DNA of 64,000 nucleotides from Bacteroidetes bacterium UBA2475. GTDB taxonomy: Bacteria; Bacteroidota; Bacteroidia; B-17B0; Aurantibacillaceae. The notes under the pieces are model-generated. The model saw only the letters and a program-made list of their open reading frames with translations. It did not search any database and was not told the DNA's origin. This document shows positions 42,217 to 50,852 of this stretch, piece by piece (position 1 is the first letter of the stretch; every line of letters begins with the position of its first letter). Location of the stretch: the NCBI GenBank assembly GCA_002342065.1, contig DDPF01000016.1, positions 1 to 64,000 on the forward strand. The letters are read 5' to 3'. Both the position numbers and the translations under genes were made by a program.

Positions 42217-43281
42217 ATGCGTAAAATTTATCTACTGGCATTTACTTGTCTTTTAACCGCAGTTTCTGTAGCTCAGCCTATAACTCTTACAAGTGCAAAC
42301 TTTCCGGGTGGCGGCGATACCTTAAGGTATACCAATGCTCAAGTGAGTTCGGTTGGTAATTATACGCAAACGGGTGCAAATTTTACGTGGAATTATAGCA
42401 CATTGGTTTATAACAGCCAGGGCAGAAGAGATTTTAAACAGGCTTTTCAAACCCCTTATGCTTTCTTTTTCTTTGGATTAAATGAGTATGGCGAGAAGAT
42501 CGCTGATACTATTCCTGCGGGACCTTTAACTATTACTAATTATTACAACTTCTACAAAAAACAAACCAGTCCGATTAACGCATATATAGCAGATGGTATT
42601 GGTATGACCTTTAGTAGTGTACCGGTTCCAAGTTATTTTTCTGATAAGGATGAATTGTATACTTTTCCTTTAACTTATGGTGATTATGACAGTACCACTT
42701 TTAAATTTTCAACCCCAACTACATCGGCACTTCCTTTCAGGTATATCAAAACAGGTTCACGTGTAACCAAGGTTGATGGTTGGGGAACAGTTAGCACGCC
42801 ATATGGAACAGCGCCATGTTTGCGTCTTATTACAACACAGTATTCACAGGATACAATTAAATATCAGGCCTTTGCTTTTGGATTTCCGAATAACCAACGT
42901 AGCTACCAATGGTTGGTTGCAAGCGAAAAGATCCCTTATTTAGAAATAAGCGGCGCATTAACCGGTAATAACTTTAATCCTAACCAGGTGAGATATCGCG
43001 ATAATTTCCAAAACCCGGCCAGCGTGAATGAAAACACTGATATAAGCGCAATGGAAATGTATCCTAACCCAGGAAAAGATAAGTTATGGTTAAATTTTAC
43101 CCGTAAAGCTGAATTTTTAGTTGAAATTTTGGGCTTAGACGGGAAGCTGATAAAAGGTGGGAATTTTGATTCGGCAAATATAGGTCAATCGCTTGATATC
43201 AGTGATTTAAGTCCATCACTTTACATCATAAAAGTAAGTGAAAAACAAAAGGCATATTATTACAAATTTATAAAAGAGTAA
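42217..43281 (+). CDS. hypothetical T9SS-secreted protein
   Basis: 354 residues with signal peptide (LLTAVSVAQ). The body (~20-270) is beta-rich with no family I recognise (TLTSANFPGGGDTLRYTN near the start, LPFRYIKTGSRVTKVDGWGT in the middle). The end is a type A sorting domain (MEMYPNPGKDKLWLNF to LSPSLYIIKVSEKQK), so it is secreted by T9SS. It is divergent from the Omp85-like gene across 73 bp. Confidence 0.82.
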   Translation: MRKIYLLAFTCLLTAVSVAQPITLTSANFPGGGDTLRYTNAQVSSVGNYTQTGANFTWNYSTLVYNSQGRRDFKQAFQTPYAFFFFGLNEYGEKIADTIPAGPLTITNYYNFYKKQTSPINAYIADGIGMTFSSVPVPSYFSDKDELYTFPLTYGDYDSTTFKFSTPTTSALPFRYIKTGSRVTKVDGWGTVSTPYGTAPCLRLITTQYSQDTIKYQAFAFGFPNNQRSYQWLVASEKIPYLEISGALTGNNFNPNQVRYRDNFQNPASVNENTDISAMEMYPNPGKDKLWLNFTRKAEFLVEILGLDGKLIKGGNFDSANIGQSLDISDLSPSLYIIKVSEKQKAYYYKFIKE

Positions 43282-43339
43282 TTTTTTATTTTTTTTAATT
43301 TAATTATTCTATTATTTTCGCAATGTAAAAACAAAAACT

Positions 43340-43681
43340 ATGTCAAGTCACGATAACCACGATAACCATTCAAACGAACCAAAAGCGGTTTCATTTACAG
43401 TACCATTTATTTTAGCGTCTGTTACGTTGGTAATTATTTTCCTTTTCTTAAGCTTATGTGATCCAAAAAAACATGGTGAGTGTGAGTGTGCAGAAAATTG
43501 CTCAACAGAATGTATGGAAGCCTGCGAAAAAGGTGACCACAGCAAACACCCTGCAACAATGGGACATGAAGAACATAATGCAGATACAAAAACTGATCAC
43601 ACAGAAGCAAAAGATACTTCCGTAGTTGAAACACCTGCAGATACTACACATAAAGAAGCGGCTCACGAAGCACATCATTAA
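43340..43681 (+). CDS. small membrane protein with Cys cluster and His-rich tails
   Basis: 113 residues. A His/Asn/Asp-rich N-terminus (SSHDNHDNHSNEP) precedes one transmembrane helix (~17-42, FTVPFILASVTLVIIFLFLS). Then comes a run of five cysteines (CECAENCSTECMEAC, ~51-65) and a C-terminal tail rich in His, Glu and Asp (GDHSKHPATMGHEEH; ending HEAHH). The His and Cys content suggests metal binding in or near the membrane. No family recognised. Confidence 0.7.
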   Translation: MSSHDNHDNHSNEPKAVSFTVPFILASVTLVIIFLFLSLCDPKKHGECECAENCSTECMEACEKGDHSKHPATMGHEEHNADTKTDHTEAKDTSVVETPADTTHKEAAHEAHH

Positions 43682-43690
43682 AATAATTTA

Positions 43691-43710
43691 ATCCCGATAG
43701 CTATCGGGAT
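43691..43710. repeat. 20-bp perfect palindrome ATCCCGATAGCTATCGGGAT
   Basis: Perfectly self-complementary sequence downstream of the small membrane protein gene. From memory, CCCGATAGCTATCGGG is a frequent dispersed palindrome in Bacteroidota genomes; only one copy is in this window. Confidence 0.8.
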
Positions 43711-43723
43711 ATAATTTAAAATT

Positions 43724-43751
43724 AAGTCATCTCACAAGGGTGACTTTTTTG
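43724..43751 (+). terminator. terminator of the small membrane protein gene
   Basis: AAGTCA/TGACTT stem (43724-43729/43741-43746) with an 11-nt loop followed by further T. The stem is short but the T-run is clear. Confidence 0.6.
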
Positions 43752-43764
43752 TTTTTGGAATTGT

Positions 43765-43772
43765 TATATTTG
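43765..43772 (+). promoter_or_regulatory. -7 box, TATATTTG
   Basis: Matches TAnnTTTG upstream of the gene at 43837. The leader would be about 60 nt. No TTG is found at the proper distance. Confidence 0.45.
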
Positions 43773-43836
43773 AGAGGTAAGAGATAATGCTTACAAGTAG
43801 GAAACGTACGCTGAGTTATTAGCTAGGAATTATATT

Positions 43837-44304
43837 ATGATGCGTTTAATATTATATATTTTTCTTTTTGCAATATCACTAAAAACCTTTGCCCAGAAAA
43901 AAAACAAATATAGACTTGGCCCTTTACCATGTTTAGACTATAAATATCAAAATTTAAATCAATTTGGGTTTTATTTGGGAATTGTCAAAGTATTCAAGCG
44001 GCATACATACATCGGAATTATTCCTGGAGTAAATATGGTTCGCTTTAACAAACTGTCTTATTTGAGCCCAAGTGTTTTTCTCGATTATTATTATCAACCA
44101 AAAATACTTAAGGGGTACATCGGACCTGTTTTTAGACTTGGTTTTAATCCTGTTAAAATAACAGGACAAAAAGCAAATTATATTTGGTTGGACATTGGAG
44201 TGCGTGTTCCAGGCGGAGTAATTTTTGGTGGGTATAACTATTGTTTAGACAAAAACGAAATAAAGGAAATTTCAAAATTCAGAGTTGGATATAGATTTCT
44301 TTGA
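43837..44304 (+). CDS. hypothetical small outer-membrane protein
   Basis: 155 residues with signal peptide (LFAISLKTFAQ). Amphipathic, Tyr/Gly/Phe-rich strands (QFGFYLGIVKVFKRHTYIGI, YIGPVFRLGFNPVKI) and a terminal strand ending in Phe-Leu (SKFRVGYRFL) suggest a small beta-barrel. No family recognised. Confidence 0.6.
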   Translation: MMRLILYIFLFAISLKTFAQKKNKYRLGPLPCLDYKYQNLNQFGFYLGIVKVFKRHTYIGIIPGVNMVRFNKLSYLSPSVFLDYYYQPKILKGYIGPVFRLGFNPVKITGQKANYIWLDIGVRVPGGVIFGGYNYCLDKNEIKEISKFRVGYRFL

Positions 44305-44322
44305 TAAAATCAAGTAAATAAA

Positions 44323-44775
44323 ATGTATACTTTAAAAAGAACAAATTCCAACGATCCGGATTTTCAAAAATTAGCTTTGGAACTTGATAAGGATCTGGCA
44401 ATTCGTGATGGAGACGAACATGCTTTCTTTGCCCAATATAATAAAAGTTATAATATAAAATGCGTTGTAGTGGCTTATGAAAATGAAGTTGCTATTGGTT
44501 GTGGTGCCATAAAAGAATATGAAAAAGAAATAATGGAGATTAAACGCATGTTTGTTCCATTAGAAAAAAGAGGAAAAGGAATTGCATCTATTGTTTTAAA
44601 AGAACTTGAAAAGTGGGCTAAAGAATTAAAATACAAAAAGTGTATTTTAGAAACAGGAAAAAAAATGCCGGAAGCAATTCAACTTTATACGAAGAGTGAT
44701 TACAAGCTTATTAAGAACTACGGACAATATGCTGAAGTTGAGAGTAGTGTTTGTTTTGAAAAACTACTAACTTAA
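44323..44775 (+). CDS. GNAT-family N-acetyltransferase
   Basis: 150 residues. The acetyl-CoA binding motif A is RMFVPLEKRGKGIASIVLKELEKWA (~85-109, with the R/Q-x-x-G-x-G/A type loop RGKGIA), preceded by the strand EIMEIK and followed by motif B (KKCILETGKKMPEAIQLYTKSDYKLI). The substrate is unknown. It starts 18 bp after the preceding small outer-membrane gene. Confidence 0.88.
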   Translation: MYTLKRTNSNDPDFQKLALELDKDLAIRDGDEHAFFAQYNKSYNIKCVVVAYENEVAIGCGAIKEYEKEIMEIKRMFVPLEKRGKGIASIVLKELEKWAKELKYKKCILETGKKMPEAIQLYTKSDYKLIKNYGQYAEVESSVCFEKLLT

Positions 44776-44814
44776 GTCTTGCATCGGCTGGTAGCAGCCT
44801 AATAAAAACTTTAG

Positions 44815-44822
44815 TACCTTTG
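44815..44822 (+). promoter_or_regulatory. -7 box, TACCTTTG
   Basis: Matches TAnnTTTG 31 nt before the ATG at 44854. Confidence 0.5.
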
Positions 44823-44853
44823 TATTATTGATCTTGATGCAAATTTTGTTACA

Positions 44854-45462
44854 ATGAAGTTATTTATTTGCCTTATAATATTTTCCATACCCTGTTTTGC
44901 GCAAGACAGTCCAAGGCAAATTATGCTGGATAGTATTAATGCAGCCCGTGCGAGCGATAAAGGCGCTTTTAATTTATACATTAAAAAACCCGAAATAGAA
45001 GTTATTGCAGGTGTTTTCAGGAACAGGGAAACAGCTACGCAGGGTTTTGAACCCATTAATTTTACGTATCATATTTATTTACCTTTTCAATTTGATCTTA
45101 ATTATGTGAACCAAAAAGCCCACGATAAATTGTTGAAGATAAATGCCATGCTTATTGTGCATCATTCTAAATATGGTAATTATGCAATGGGTTTGGGCAA
45201 CAGGTTTAGTTTTTTAATATTTAAAAGAGCCTATTTTAGTTATCAAATTGGCTTGGTTTGGTGCGAGCCGGTAAAGTATAATACCAACGATGGTATTAAT
45301 TATATGGGCTTTTGTTTGCATCACGAGTTTTCGTTCAGCTACAATATTTCAAAACATTTTAAGTTAAGTGCAAATGTTGTTCATATTTCAAGTGGTAATC
45401 TTTTTAAAGGTGTAAAAAATAACCAGGATGTTTTGGGTCTTGGTCTTGCTTATATGTTTTAA
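44854..45462 (+). CDS. outer-membrane barrel, possibly PagL-like lipid A deacylase
   Basis: 202 residues with a signal peptide (SIPCFAQ). Beta-barrel-type sequence with the ending NVVHISSGNLFKGVKNNQDVLGLGLAYMF. H177 and S179 sit like the His-x-Ser pair of PagL/acyloxyacyl hydrolase-like enzymes near the C-terminus, and D192 could supply the acid. PagL removes the 3-O-linked acyl chain of lipid A. The match is weak and the alternative is an uncharacterised barrel. Confidence 0.5.
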   Translation: MKLFICLIIFSIPCFAQDSPRQIMLDSINAARASDKGAFNLYIKKPEIEVIAGVFRNRETATQGFEPINFTYHIYLPFQFDLNYVNQKAHDKLLKINAMLIVHHSKYGNYAMGLGNRFSFLIFKRAYFSYQIGLVWCEPVKYNTNDGINYMGFCLHHEFSFSYNISKHFKLSANVVHISSGNLFKGVKNNQDVLGLGLAYMF

Positions 45463-45486
45463 GCAGACATTGAAACTCTAAAAAAA

Positions 45487-47262
45487 TTACTTTTTACGTT
45501 CACCAATTTGCTGACGCCACATGGCGTAGTACAAGCCTTTTTCAGCTAAAAGATCATCGTGTTTGCCTTGCTCAATTATTTCGCCTTGTTCTAAAACAAA
45601 AATAGTATCAGCATGCATAATAGTAGATAAACGATGCGCAATTAAAATAGTGATCTGGCTTTTGGTTGCGCTTAAACCTCGTATTGTAACCGATATTTCT
45701 TCTTCGGTTATTGAGTCCAACGCAGAAGTAGCTTCATCAAATATCAATAATTTTGGATTTCTTAATAAGGCACGTGCAATTGATAAACGTTGTTTTTCGC
45801 CACCGCTTAATTTAATACCGCCTTCACCAATGGTACTTAAAATGCCGTCGGCCGCACGCTTTAATAAATTCTGGCAGGCTGCTTTATTTAATACGGCAAT
45901 TATTTCTTCATCAGTGGCATTTGGTTTTACAAATAACAAATTGTCTCTTATAGTTCCACTAAATAATTGCGAATCCTGCGAAACCAAACCTAATTGCATT
46001 CTAAGCTCGGTTAAATTAATATCAACAGACTCAATATTATTATACAATACCTTTCCCTCGTTTGGTTTATATAGTCCAAGTAATAGTTTTACAAGTGTTG
46101 TTTTTCCACTACCACTTGGTCCAACAAAAGCAACAGTTTGCCCGCTCTTAATATCAATATTAATATTTTTAACTGCATAACCGTTTGATGTGTTGTGGCC
46201 AAAAGAAACATTCTCAAAATGCACTTCTTTAATTTCGCCAAGGTTAGAGGGGCTTACCGGCACTTCTTCGGATGGAGAATTAATAAGTTTGGCAAAATTA
46301 TCCATACTCACTTTTGTTTCATTATAAACGGTAATTACGTTTCCAAGTTCCTGTAGTGGGTTAAAAATAAAAAATGAGAAGAACATCAGCGTAATAAGAT
46401 CACCGATCTTAATAACACCGTTAAACACAAAACAATATAAAGCAAAAACTAATAAGGTGCGCACTAAATGCACTGTTGTACCTTGTATAAAAGCAAGCGA
46501 ACGAATAAAACGTACTTTTTTTAATTCAAGTCCAAGGATCTTCAACGTATTTTTATTTAAACGTTGTTCTTCCTGCTCAACCAAACCTAAACTTTTTATT
46601 AACTCAATGTTGCGTAACGATTCAGTTGTAGCACCTGCAAGTGCAGTGGTCTCACCTAAAATTTGTTTTGAGATGGCTTTTATTTTTTTTCCTAAAAATG
46701 AACTTATAAAACCAATTACAGGCACTGTTGCTAAAAACAATGGACCTAAAAGCCAGTGAATGTTCATAGCGTAAATAAAAACAAAAATAACACCAATTAA
46801 AGATTGAAAGACCAAACTGATGAACAGGTTCACAAAACGTTCGGTATCTGATTTTACTTTTTGAAGTTTACCTAAAGTTTCGCCGCTGCGTTGATCCTCA
46901 AAATCTTTGTAGGGTAAGGATAAAGCTTTTTTAATACCATCAGTGTACATTTTAGCGCCTGTACGTTGTATAATTATATTTGTAAAGTAATCCTGAAAAT
47001 TTTTTGCTATACGCGACATTAATGCAGCACCAATAGAAAGTAGCAAAAAGAACATTACCGCTTTTGTAAATTCGCCAAAAGTAGCGCCAATGTGCCAGTA
47101 GTAATCAGAACCTTCTTCTGTGTGCGGCGCGCTGAATTTATTGATCAGTTTACCAGTAATAATAGAATCGCATAAAGAAAAACACTGGTTAATAGCAGCA
47201 AGAACTAAGGCAAGTATTAAAAGTTGCTTGTGTTGTTTTATATACCCTAAAAGTATTTTCAT
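45487..47262 (-). CDS. ABC transporter, fused permease and ATP-binding protein (MsbA-like)
   Basis: 591-residue half-transporter that works as a dimer in the inner membrane. The N-terminal ~320 residues contain six transmembrane helices. The C-terminal ATPase has Walker A GPSGSGKTTLVKLL, Q-loop LGLVSQDSQLFSG, signature LSGGEKQRLSIARALL, Walker B LLIFDEATSALD and H-loop IAHRLST. The exporter type is clear but lipid, peptide or drug as substrate is not. The -7 box lies 10 nt before the ATG. It is a single gene. Confidence 0.93.
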   Translation of the reverse strand: MKILLGYIKQHKQLLILALVLAAINQCFSLCDSIITGKLINKFSAPHTEEGSDYYWHIGATFGEFTKAVMFFLLLSIGAALMSRIAKNFQDYFTNIIIQRTGAKMYTDGIKKALSLPYKDFEDQRSGETLGKLQKVKSDTERFVNLFISLVFQSLIGVIFVFIYAMNIHWLLGPLFLATVPVIGFISSFLGKKIKAISKQILGETTALAGATTESLRNIELIKSLGLVEQEEQRLNKNTLKILGLELKKVRFIRSLAFIQGTTVHLVRTLLVFALYCFVFNGVIKIGDLITLMFFSFFIFNPLQELGNVITVYNETKVSMDNFAKLINSPSEEVPVSPSNLGEIKEVHFENVSFGHNTSNGYAVKNINIDIKSGQTVAFVGPSGSGKTTLVKLLLGLYKPNEGKVLYNNIESVDINLTELRMQLGLVSQDSQLFSGTIRDNLLFVKPNATDEEIIAVLNKAACQNLLKRAADGILSTIGEGGIKLSGGEKQRLSIARALLRNPKLLIFDEATSALDSITEEEISVTIRGLSATKSQITILIAHRLSTIMHADTIFVLEQGEIIEQGKHDDLLAEKGLYYAMWRQQIGERKK

Positions 47263-47272
47263 AAAGAAGCAA

Positions 47273-47300
47273 CAAATGTATGATTTTTGTTTTCATACAA
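47273..47300 (-). promoter_or_regulatory. promoter of the ABC transporter (TTG-N17-TACATTTG)
   Basis: Minus strand: TTG at 47300-47298, 17 nt, then TACATTTG at 47280-47273. The leader to ATG 47262 is about 6 nt. Confidence 0.7.
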
Positions 47301-47340
47301 ATGTTGAAGGAAGGAAACTAATGTTAAATTAAGATATTAA

Positions 47341-48111
47341 TTACTGTGCGTTCCAGCCGCCATCAACCGGTATTGCAGTACCCGTTATAGTACTGGCGTG
47401 ATCTGCAGCTAATAATAAAGCTGTTTGTCCCAGTGTTTCAAGACTCACAAAATTTTTAACAGCTTGTTTGTAAAGCATTACTTTATTCACAACATCATCT
47501 GCGCTCATATTATGTGCTTTTGCCTGGTCGGCAATTTGTTTTTCTACCAGAGGTGTTTTTACATAACCCGGGCAAATAGCATTAACAGTAATATTAAATG
47601 GTGCGCCCTCTAAACCTAAAGTTTTTGTAAAGCCAACAATGCCATGTTTACTTGCAACATAAGCACTTTTAAATTCTGATGCTACTAAACCATGTGCGGA
47701 GGCAATATTGATGATCCTGCCAAACTTACGCTCTTTCATACCCGGCCAAACGGCTTTTGATAAATAGAATGCAGATGTTAAGTTGATCCCTATAATGGCG
47801 TTCCATTTTTCATCAGGAAAATCTTCTATTGGCGAAACATGTTGTATGCCTGCATTATTAATTAATACATCAATTTTTCCAAATTTGGCAATGCCATCGC
47901 TTACCATTTTACGAAGATCTTCGGGCTTAAGCATGTTAGCATTGCTAAACATTACCTGCAATCCAAATTCTTTGCCAACACCATCGGCAATTTCTTGTCC
48001 GTTAGGTTCTAAACCATTAAAAATAATATTGTACTGTTTTGTTTTTGCAAACTCACGTGCAATTCCTAAACCAATACCGCTGGTACTTCCTGTAATTAAA
48101 ACTGTTTTCAT
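47341..48111 (-). CDS. 3-hydroxybutyrate dehydrogenase (SDR family)
   Basis: Interconverts 3-hydroxybutyrate and acetoacetate with NAD. 256 residues. NAD motif TGSTSGIGLGIA, then NNAGIQHVSPIEDFP (the IQHVxPIE segment is typical of bacterial BdhA), catalytic S138 (NIASAHG), Y151 and K155 (AYVASKHG), and the C-terminus TGTAIPVDGGWNAQ (PVDGGWxAQ type). Length and motifs match the 3-hydroxybutyrate dehydrogenase clade well, although general SDRs can resemble it. Confidence 0.88.
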   Translation of the reverse strand: MKTVLITGSTSGIGLGIAREFAKTKQYNIIFNGLEPNGQEIADGVGKEFGLQVMFSNANMLKPEDLRKMVSDGIAKFGKIDVLINNAGIQHVSPIEDFPDEKWNAIIGINLTSAFYLSKAVWPGMKERKFGRIINIASAHGLVASEFKSAYVASKHGIVGFTKTLGLEGAPFNITVNAICPGYVKTPLVEKQIADQAKAHNMSADDVVNKVMLYKQAVKNFVSLETLGQTALLLAADHASTITGTAIPVDGGWNAQ

Positions 48112-48128
48112 AACTTAAATATTATGAT

Positions 48129-48136
48129 CAAATCTA
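48129..48136 (-). promoter_or_regulatory. -7 box of the SDR gene
   Basis: TAGATTTG on the minus strand fits TAnnTTTG, 17 nt before the ATG at 48111. Confidence 0.5.
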
Positions 48137-48181
48137 ATAAAGATTTTTACTTTAAAAAAGACTTTTGCTAATTGTTAATTA

Positions 48182-48823
48182 TTATTTATCCAGTTTGTAA
48201 CGATAAATTGCCTCTATATCATCTTTTTCTTCATGTGAAACGTTTAATTCAGATATGAGGCCATTATTTAATCCATATACCCATCCATGGATCTCTATTT
48301 TTTTGCCTTCGTTCCAGGCGTTTTGAATGATCATTGTTTTAGCGAGATTACGAACCTGTTCCATCACATTTAATTCTGTTAAACGGTCTGCTCTTTTATC
48401 TTCATCACTAATTTTATCTAGTTCTTCTTTGTGTTTAAAGTAAACATCTTTAATGTTTCTTAACCAGTTATCTACCAGGCCGTATGATGAAGCTCCCATC
48501 GCGGCTCTTACGCCACCACAGCCAAAATGACCGCAAACAATAATATGCTTTACAGATAATACATTAACGGCGTATTCTAAAACGCTCATTAAATTAAAAT
48601 CAGTATGTACTACCACATTGGCAATATTCCGGTGCACGAACATTTCGCCGCTTTCGGTATTTGTAACTTCATTTGCAGGAACGCGGCTGTCGCTACAACC
48701 TATCCAAAGATAATCTGGTCGTTGACCTAATGATAATTTTTTAAAATATTCAGGGTCATCAAATTTTTTTGATAACGCATATAGCCTGTTCCCGTCAATT
48801 AATTTTTGATATGCTTTGTCCAT
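48182..48823 (-). CDS. beta-class carbonic anhydrase
   Basis: Interconverts CO2 and bicarbonate. 213 residues with the zinc ligands C43 (IGCSDSRVPANEV, with D45 and R47), H99 and C102 (VCGHFGCGGVRAAM). Its start codon overlaps the last base of the SulP transporter stop, so the two are translationally coupled. The pair fits a bicarbonate uptake/conversion unit. Confidence 0.95.
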   Translation of the reverse strand: MDKAYQKLIDGNRLYALSKKFDDPEYFKKLSLGQRPDYLWIGCSDSRVPANEVTNTESGEMFVHRNIANVVVHTDFNLMSVLEYAVNVLSVKHIIVCGHFGCGGVRAAMGASSYGLVDNWLRNIKDVYFKHKEELDKISDEDKRADRLTELNVMEQVRNLAKTMIIQNAWNEGKKIEIHGWVYGLNNGLISELNVSHEEKDDIEAIYRYKLDK

Positions 48824-50346
48824 TATTCAGTATATTTAATAAGTTCAACTTCAATATTTTTATGTTTTGCAATGTAAATAAAATCAGAAATCACATCTTT
48901 TGCATCTCTGTTTATTTTTTTGTTTATAGAACCGTCAATAATTACTTTACTATCTGAGCTTACTTTGTCAAAAAAACGGATCAAATAACCTTTATTAAAA
49001 AAAGTAACATGTTGCGGTAATTTTAGGAGATAATATAATTTTCCATCAATTGTATCGCTGCTTGTTTCAAAAGAGAATTTAATATTATCGCGGATAATAA
49101 AAAAGATAGAAATAGCGATACCGGCGCCAACACCTTTTAAAAGATCGGATAAAAGCATAACAATTATAGTTATAACAAAGGGTAAAAATTGTTCTATTCC
49201 GTATTTGTATTGCTCTTTAAAAATTGGAACCTTTGTTAACTTAAAACCGGTGGCAATTAAAATAGCGGCTAAAGCGGAGTTAGGTATAAGGGATAATATA
49301 CCTGGAAATGCAATAACACTTATCAATAAAAGCATAGCGTGAATGATGATGGATAATTTTGTTTTTGCACCGGAATGAATGTTGGCAGAACTTCTTACAA
49401 TTACCGATGTAATAGGCAAACCTCCAACAAGCCCAGCAATAATGTTACCGGTACCTTGCGCAAATAACTCTCTGTTCGAATTGGATTCGTTCTTATCGGG
49501 ATCGAGTTTATCTGTTGCTTCAATATTCAATAATGTTTCAATACTTGCTACAAGTCCAATGGTAAGTGCTACGGTCCAGAATTTTATATTACCTATAAAC
49601 GTAAAATCAGGAAAGGCGAGATTGGCACGAAGGTCGGCAAAATCTTTAATTACAGGTAGACTTACGAGATGCTGTGAGTCTATTTGTAAAAATGCTGACG
49701 ACCTGAAAGCTATCGTTAGTAAGATGCCTATAATTACTACTAATAACGGGGCGGGTAAATTCGAAAAGAATTTATTGTCTTTATAAAATTTTTTCCCGCA
49801 AATATAAAGGATCACAAATGATAATAAGCCTATTGTTAACGAGCCTGGAGTAATAAAATTTATCATGTGTACCAATTCAGTAAATGAATTTTCTCCATCC
49901 AATTGAAAAAATTCCATGTCGCCCTCAGGGTCTTTATCATAGCCAAATAAATGAGGCACTTGTTTTATAATTAAGATGATCCCAATACCGGCAAGCATGC
50001 CTTTAATTACAGCATTGGGAATATAATTACCTATACCTCCTGCTTTTAAAATACCCATTAAGATTTGAAATACGCCTGCAAATACTACCGCAGCTAAAAA
50101 GATCTCGTAACTGCCAAGTGTGGCAATGGCACTTATTACAATTGCGGTTAAGCCGGCGGCCGGACCCGATACACTGTATTTAGCACCGCTTAAAGTAGTT
50201 ACAATAATTCCGCCAATAACACCGGCAATAATACCCGAGAATAAAGGCACATTACATGCCATTGCAATTCCGAGACAAAGAGGTAGAGCCACTAAAAATA
50301 CTACTACGCCGGCTTTTAGATCAGAACCAAATGTATTTGATTTCAT
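48823..50346 (-). CDS. SulP-family anion (probably bicarbonate) transporter
   Basis: 507 residues with about 11-12 transmembrane helices. SulP signatures: LKAGVVVFLVALPLCLGIAM, YSVSGPAAGLTAIVISAIAT, PNAVIKGMLAGIGIIL, DPDKNESNSNRELFAQGTGN and GGLPITSVIVRSSANIHSGAK. The C-terminal ~80 residues are a reduced STAS-like part (VIIDGSINKKINRDAKDVIS). SulP proteins carry sulfate, bicarbonate or dicarboxylates. The overlapping carbonic anhydrase gene favours bicarbonate (BicA-like), which is inference from context. Confidence 0.92.
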   Translation of the reverse strand: MKSNTFGSDLKAGVVVFLVALPLCLGIAMACNVPLFSGIIAGVIGGIIVTTLSGAKYSVSGPAAGLTAIVISAIATLGSYEIFLAAVVFAGVFQILMGILKAGGIGNYIPNAVIKGMLAGIGIILIIKQVPHLFGYDKDPEGDMEFFQLDGENSFTELVHMINFITPGSLTIGLLSFVILYICGKKFYKDNKFFSNLPAPLLVVIIGILLTIAFRSSAFLQIDSQHLVSLPVIKDFADLRANLAFPDFTFIGNIKFWTVALTIGLVASIETLLNIEATDKLDPDKNESNSNRELFAQGTGNIIAGLVGGLPITSVIVRSSANIHSGAKTKLSIIIHAMLLLISVIAFPGILSLIPNSALAAILIATGFKLTKVPIFKEQYKYGIEQFLPFVITIIVMLLSDLLKGVGAGIAISIFFIIRDNIKFSFETSSDTIDGKLYYLLKLPQHVTFFNKGYLIRFFDKVSSDSKVIIDGSINKKINRDAKDVISDFIYIAKHKNIEVELIKYTE

Positions 50347-50423
50347 AAATTAAATAATTGTTTTTTAAAATGTAAATTTTGTTTGTTCTACAAACACAAT
50401 TACGGTAATAATAAAATTGGTTG

Positions 50424-50454
50424 TAAATAAATTAAACACCATCATGCATGGTGT
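50424..50454 (-). terminator. hairpin/terminator after the small acidic membrane protein gene
   Basis: ACACCAT/ATGGTGT stem (50436-50442/50448-50454) with a 5-nt loop, followed on the minus strand by TTTAATTTATTT. The T-run is interrupted, so efficiency is uncertain. Confidence 0.5.
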
Positions 50455-50466
50455 ATCCCTTTAGAA

Positions 50467-50775
50467 TTAAGCTTTTGGAGGTGGGATGTTTGTTTTTTGA
50501 AAAAAAGAAGAATAACTCTTTTTGTTTGTTTGATAAGGGTGTGTGTCTGAATAAAGATCGTTTAGATCATAATTAAAAAGGTCATATATAGCGTCATCTC
50601 CATCAAGATCTGTTTCATCAGAACCATTTCCAGAAGTATCATCTTCGGTGCCTTTTTTTGCAAGCTCGCTATTGTTGTGCGATACTTCTTCTTCAAGAAT
50701 AGTTATATACTGAAATACAGTGAATATCATCCCTGTAAGAAAAATAAAAACAAATATGAACCTTAATTTTTTCAA
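50467..50775 (-). CDS. hypothetical membrane-anchored protein with acidic tail
   Basis: 102 residues from TTG 50775. An upstream in-frame TTG at 50805 would lie before the -7 box (50782-50789) and is rejected for that reason. One N-terminal transmembrane helix (FIFVFIFLTGMIFTVF) is followed by a strongly acidic low-complexity stretch (GTEDDTSGNGSDETDLDGDD) and an end in IPPPKA. No family recognised. Confidence 0.65.
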   Translation of the reverse strand: MKKLRFIFVFIFLTGMIFTVFQYITILEEEVSHNNSELAKKGTEDDTSGNGSDETDLDGDDAIYDLFNYDLNDLYSDTHPYQTNKKSYSSFFQKTNIPPPKA

Positions 50776-50781
50776 CGATAG

Positions 50782-50789
50782 CAAAGCTA
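50782..50789 (-). promoter_or_regulatory. -7 box, TAGCTTTG
   Basis: Consensus -7 box on the minus strand, 6 nt before the TTG start at 50775, implying a nearly leaderless transcript. Confidence 0.5.
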
Positions 50790-50852
50790 TATAAAATTTG
50801 TACAAAAAAAAATTAATAGCTACAAAACCAAAAAAATTAAGGATATTTTAAC

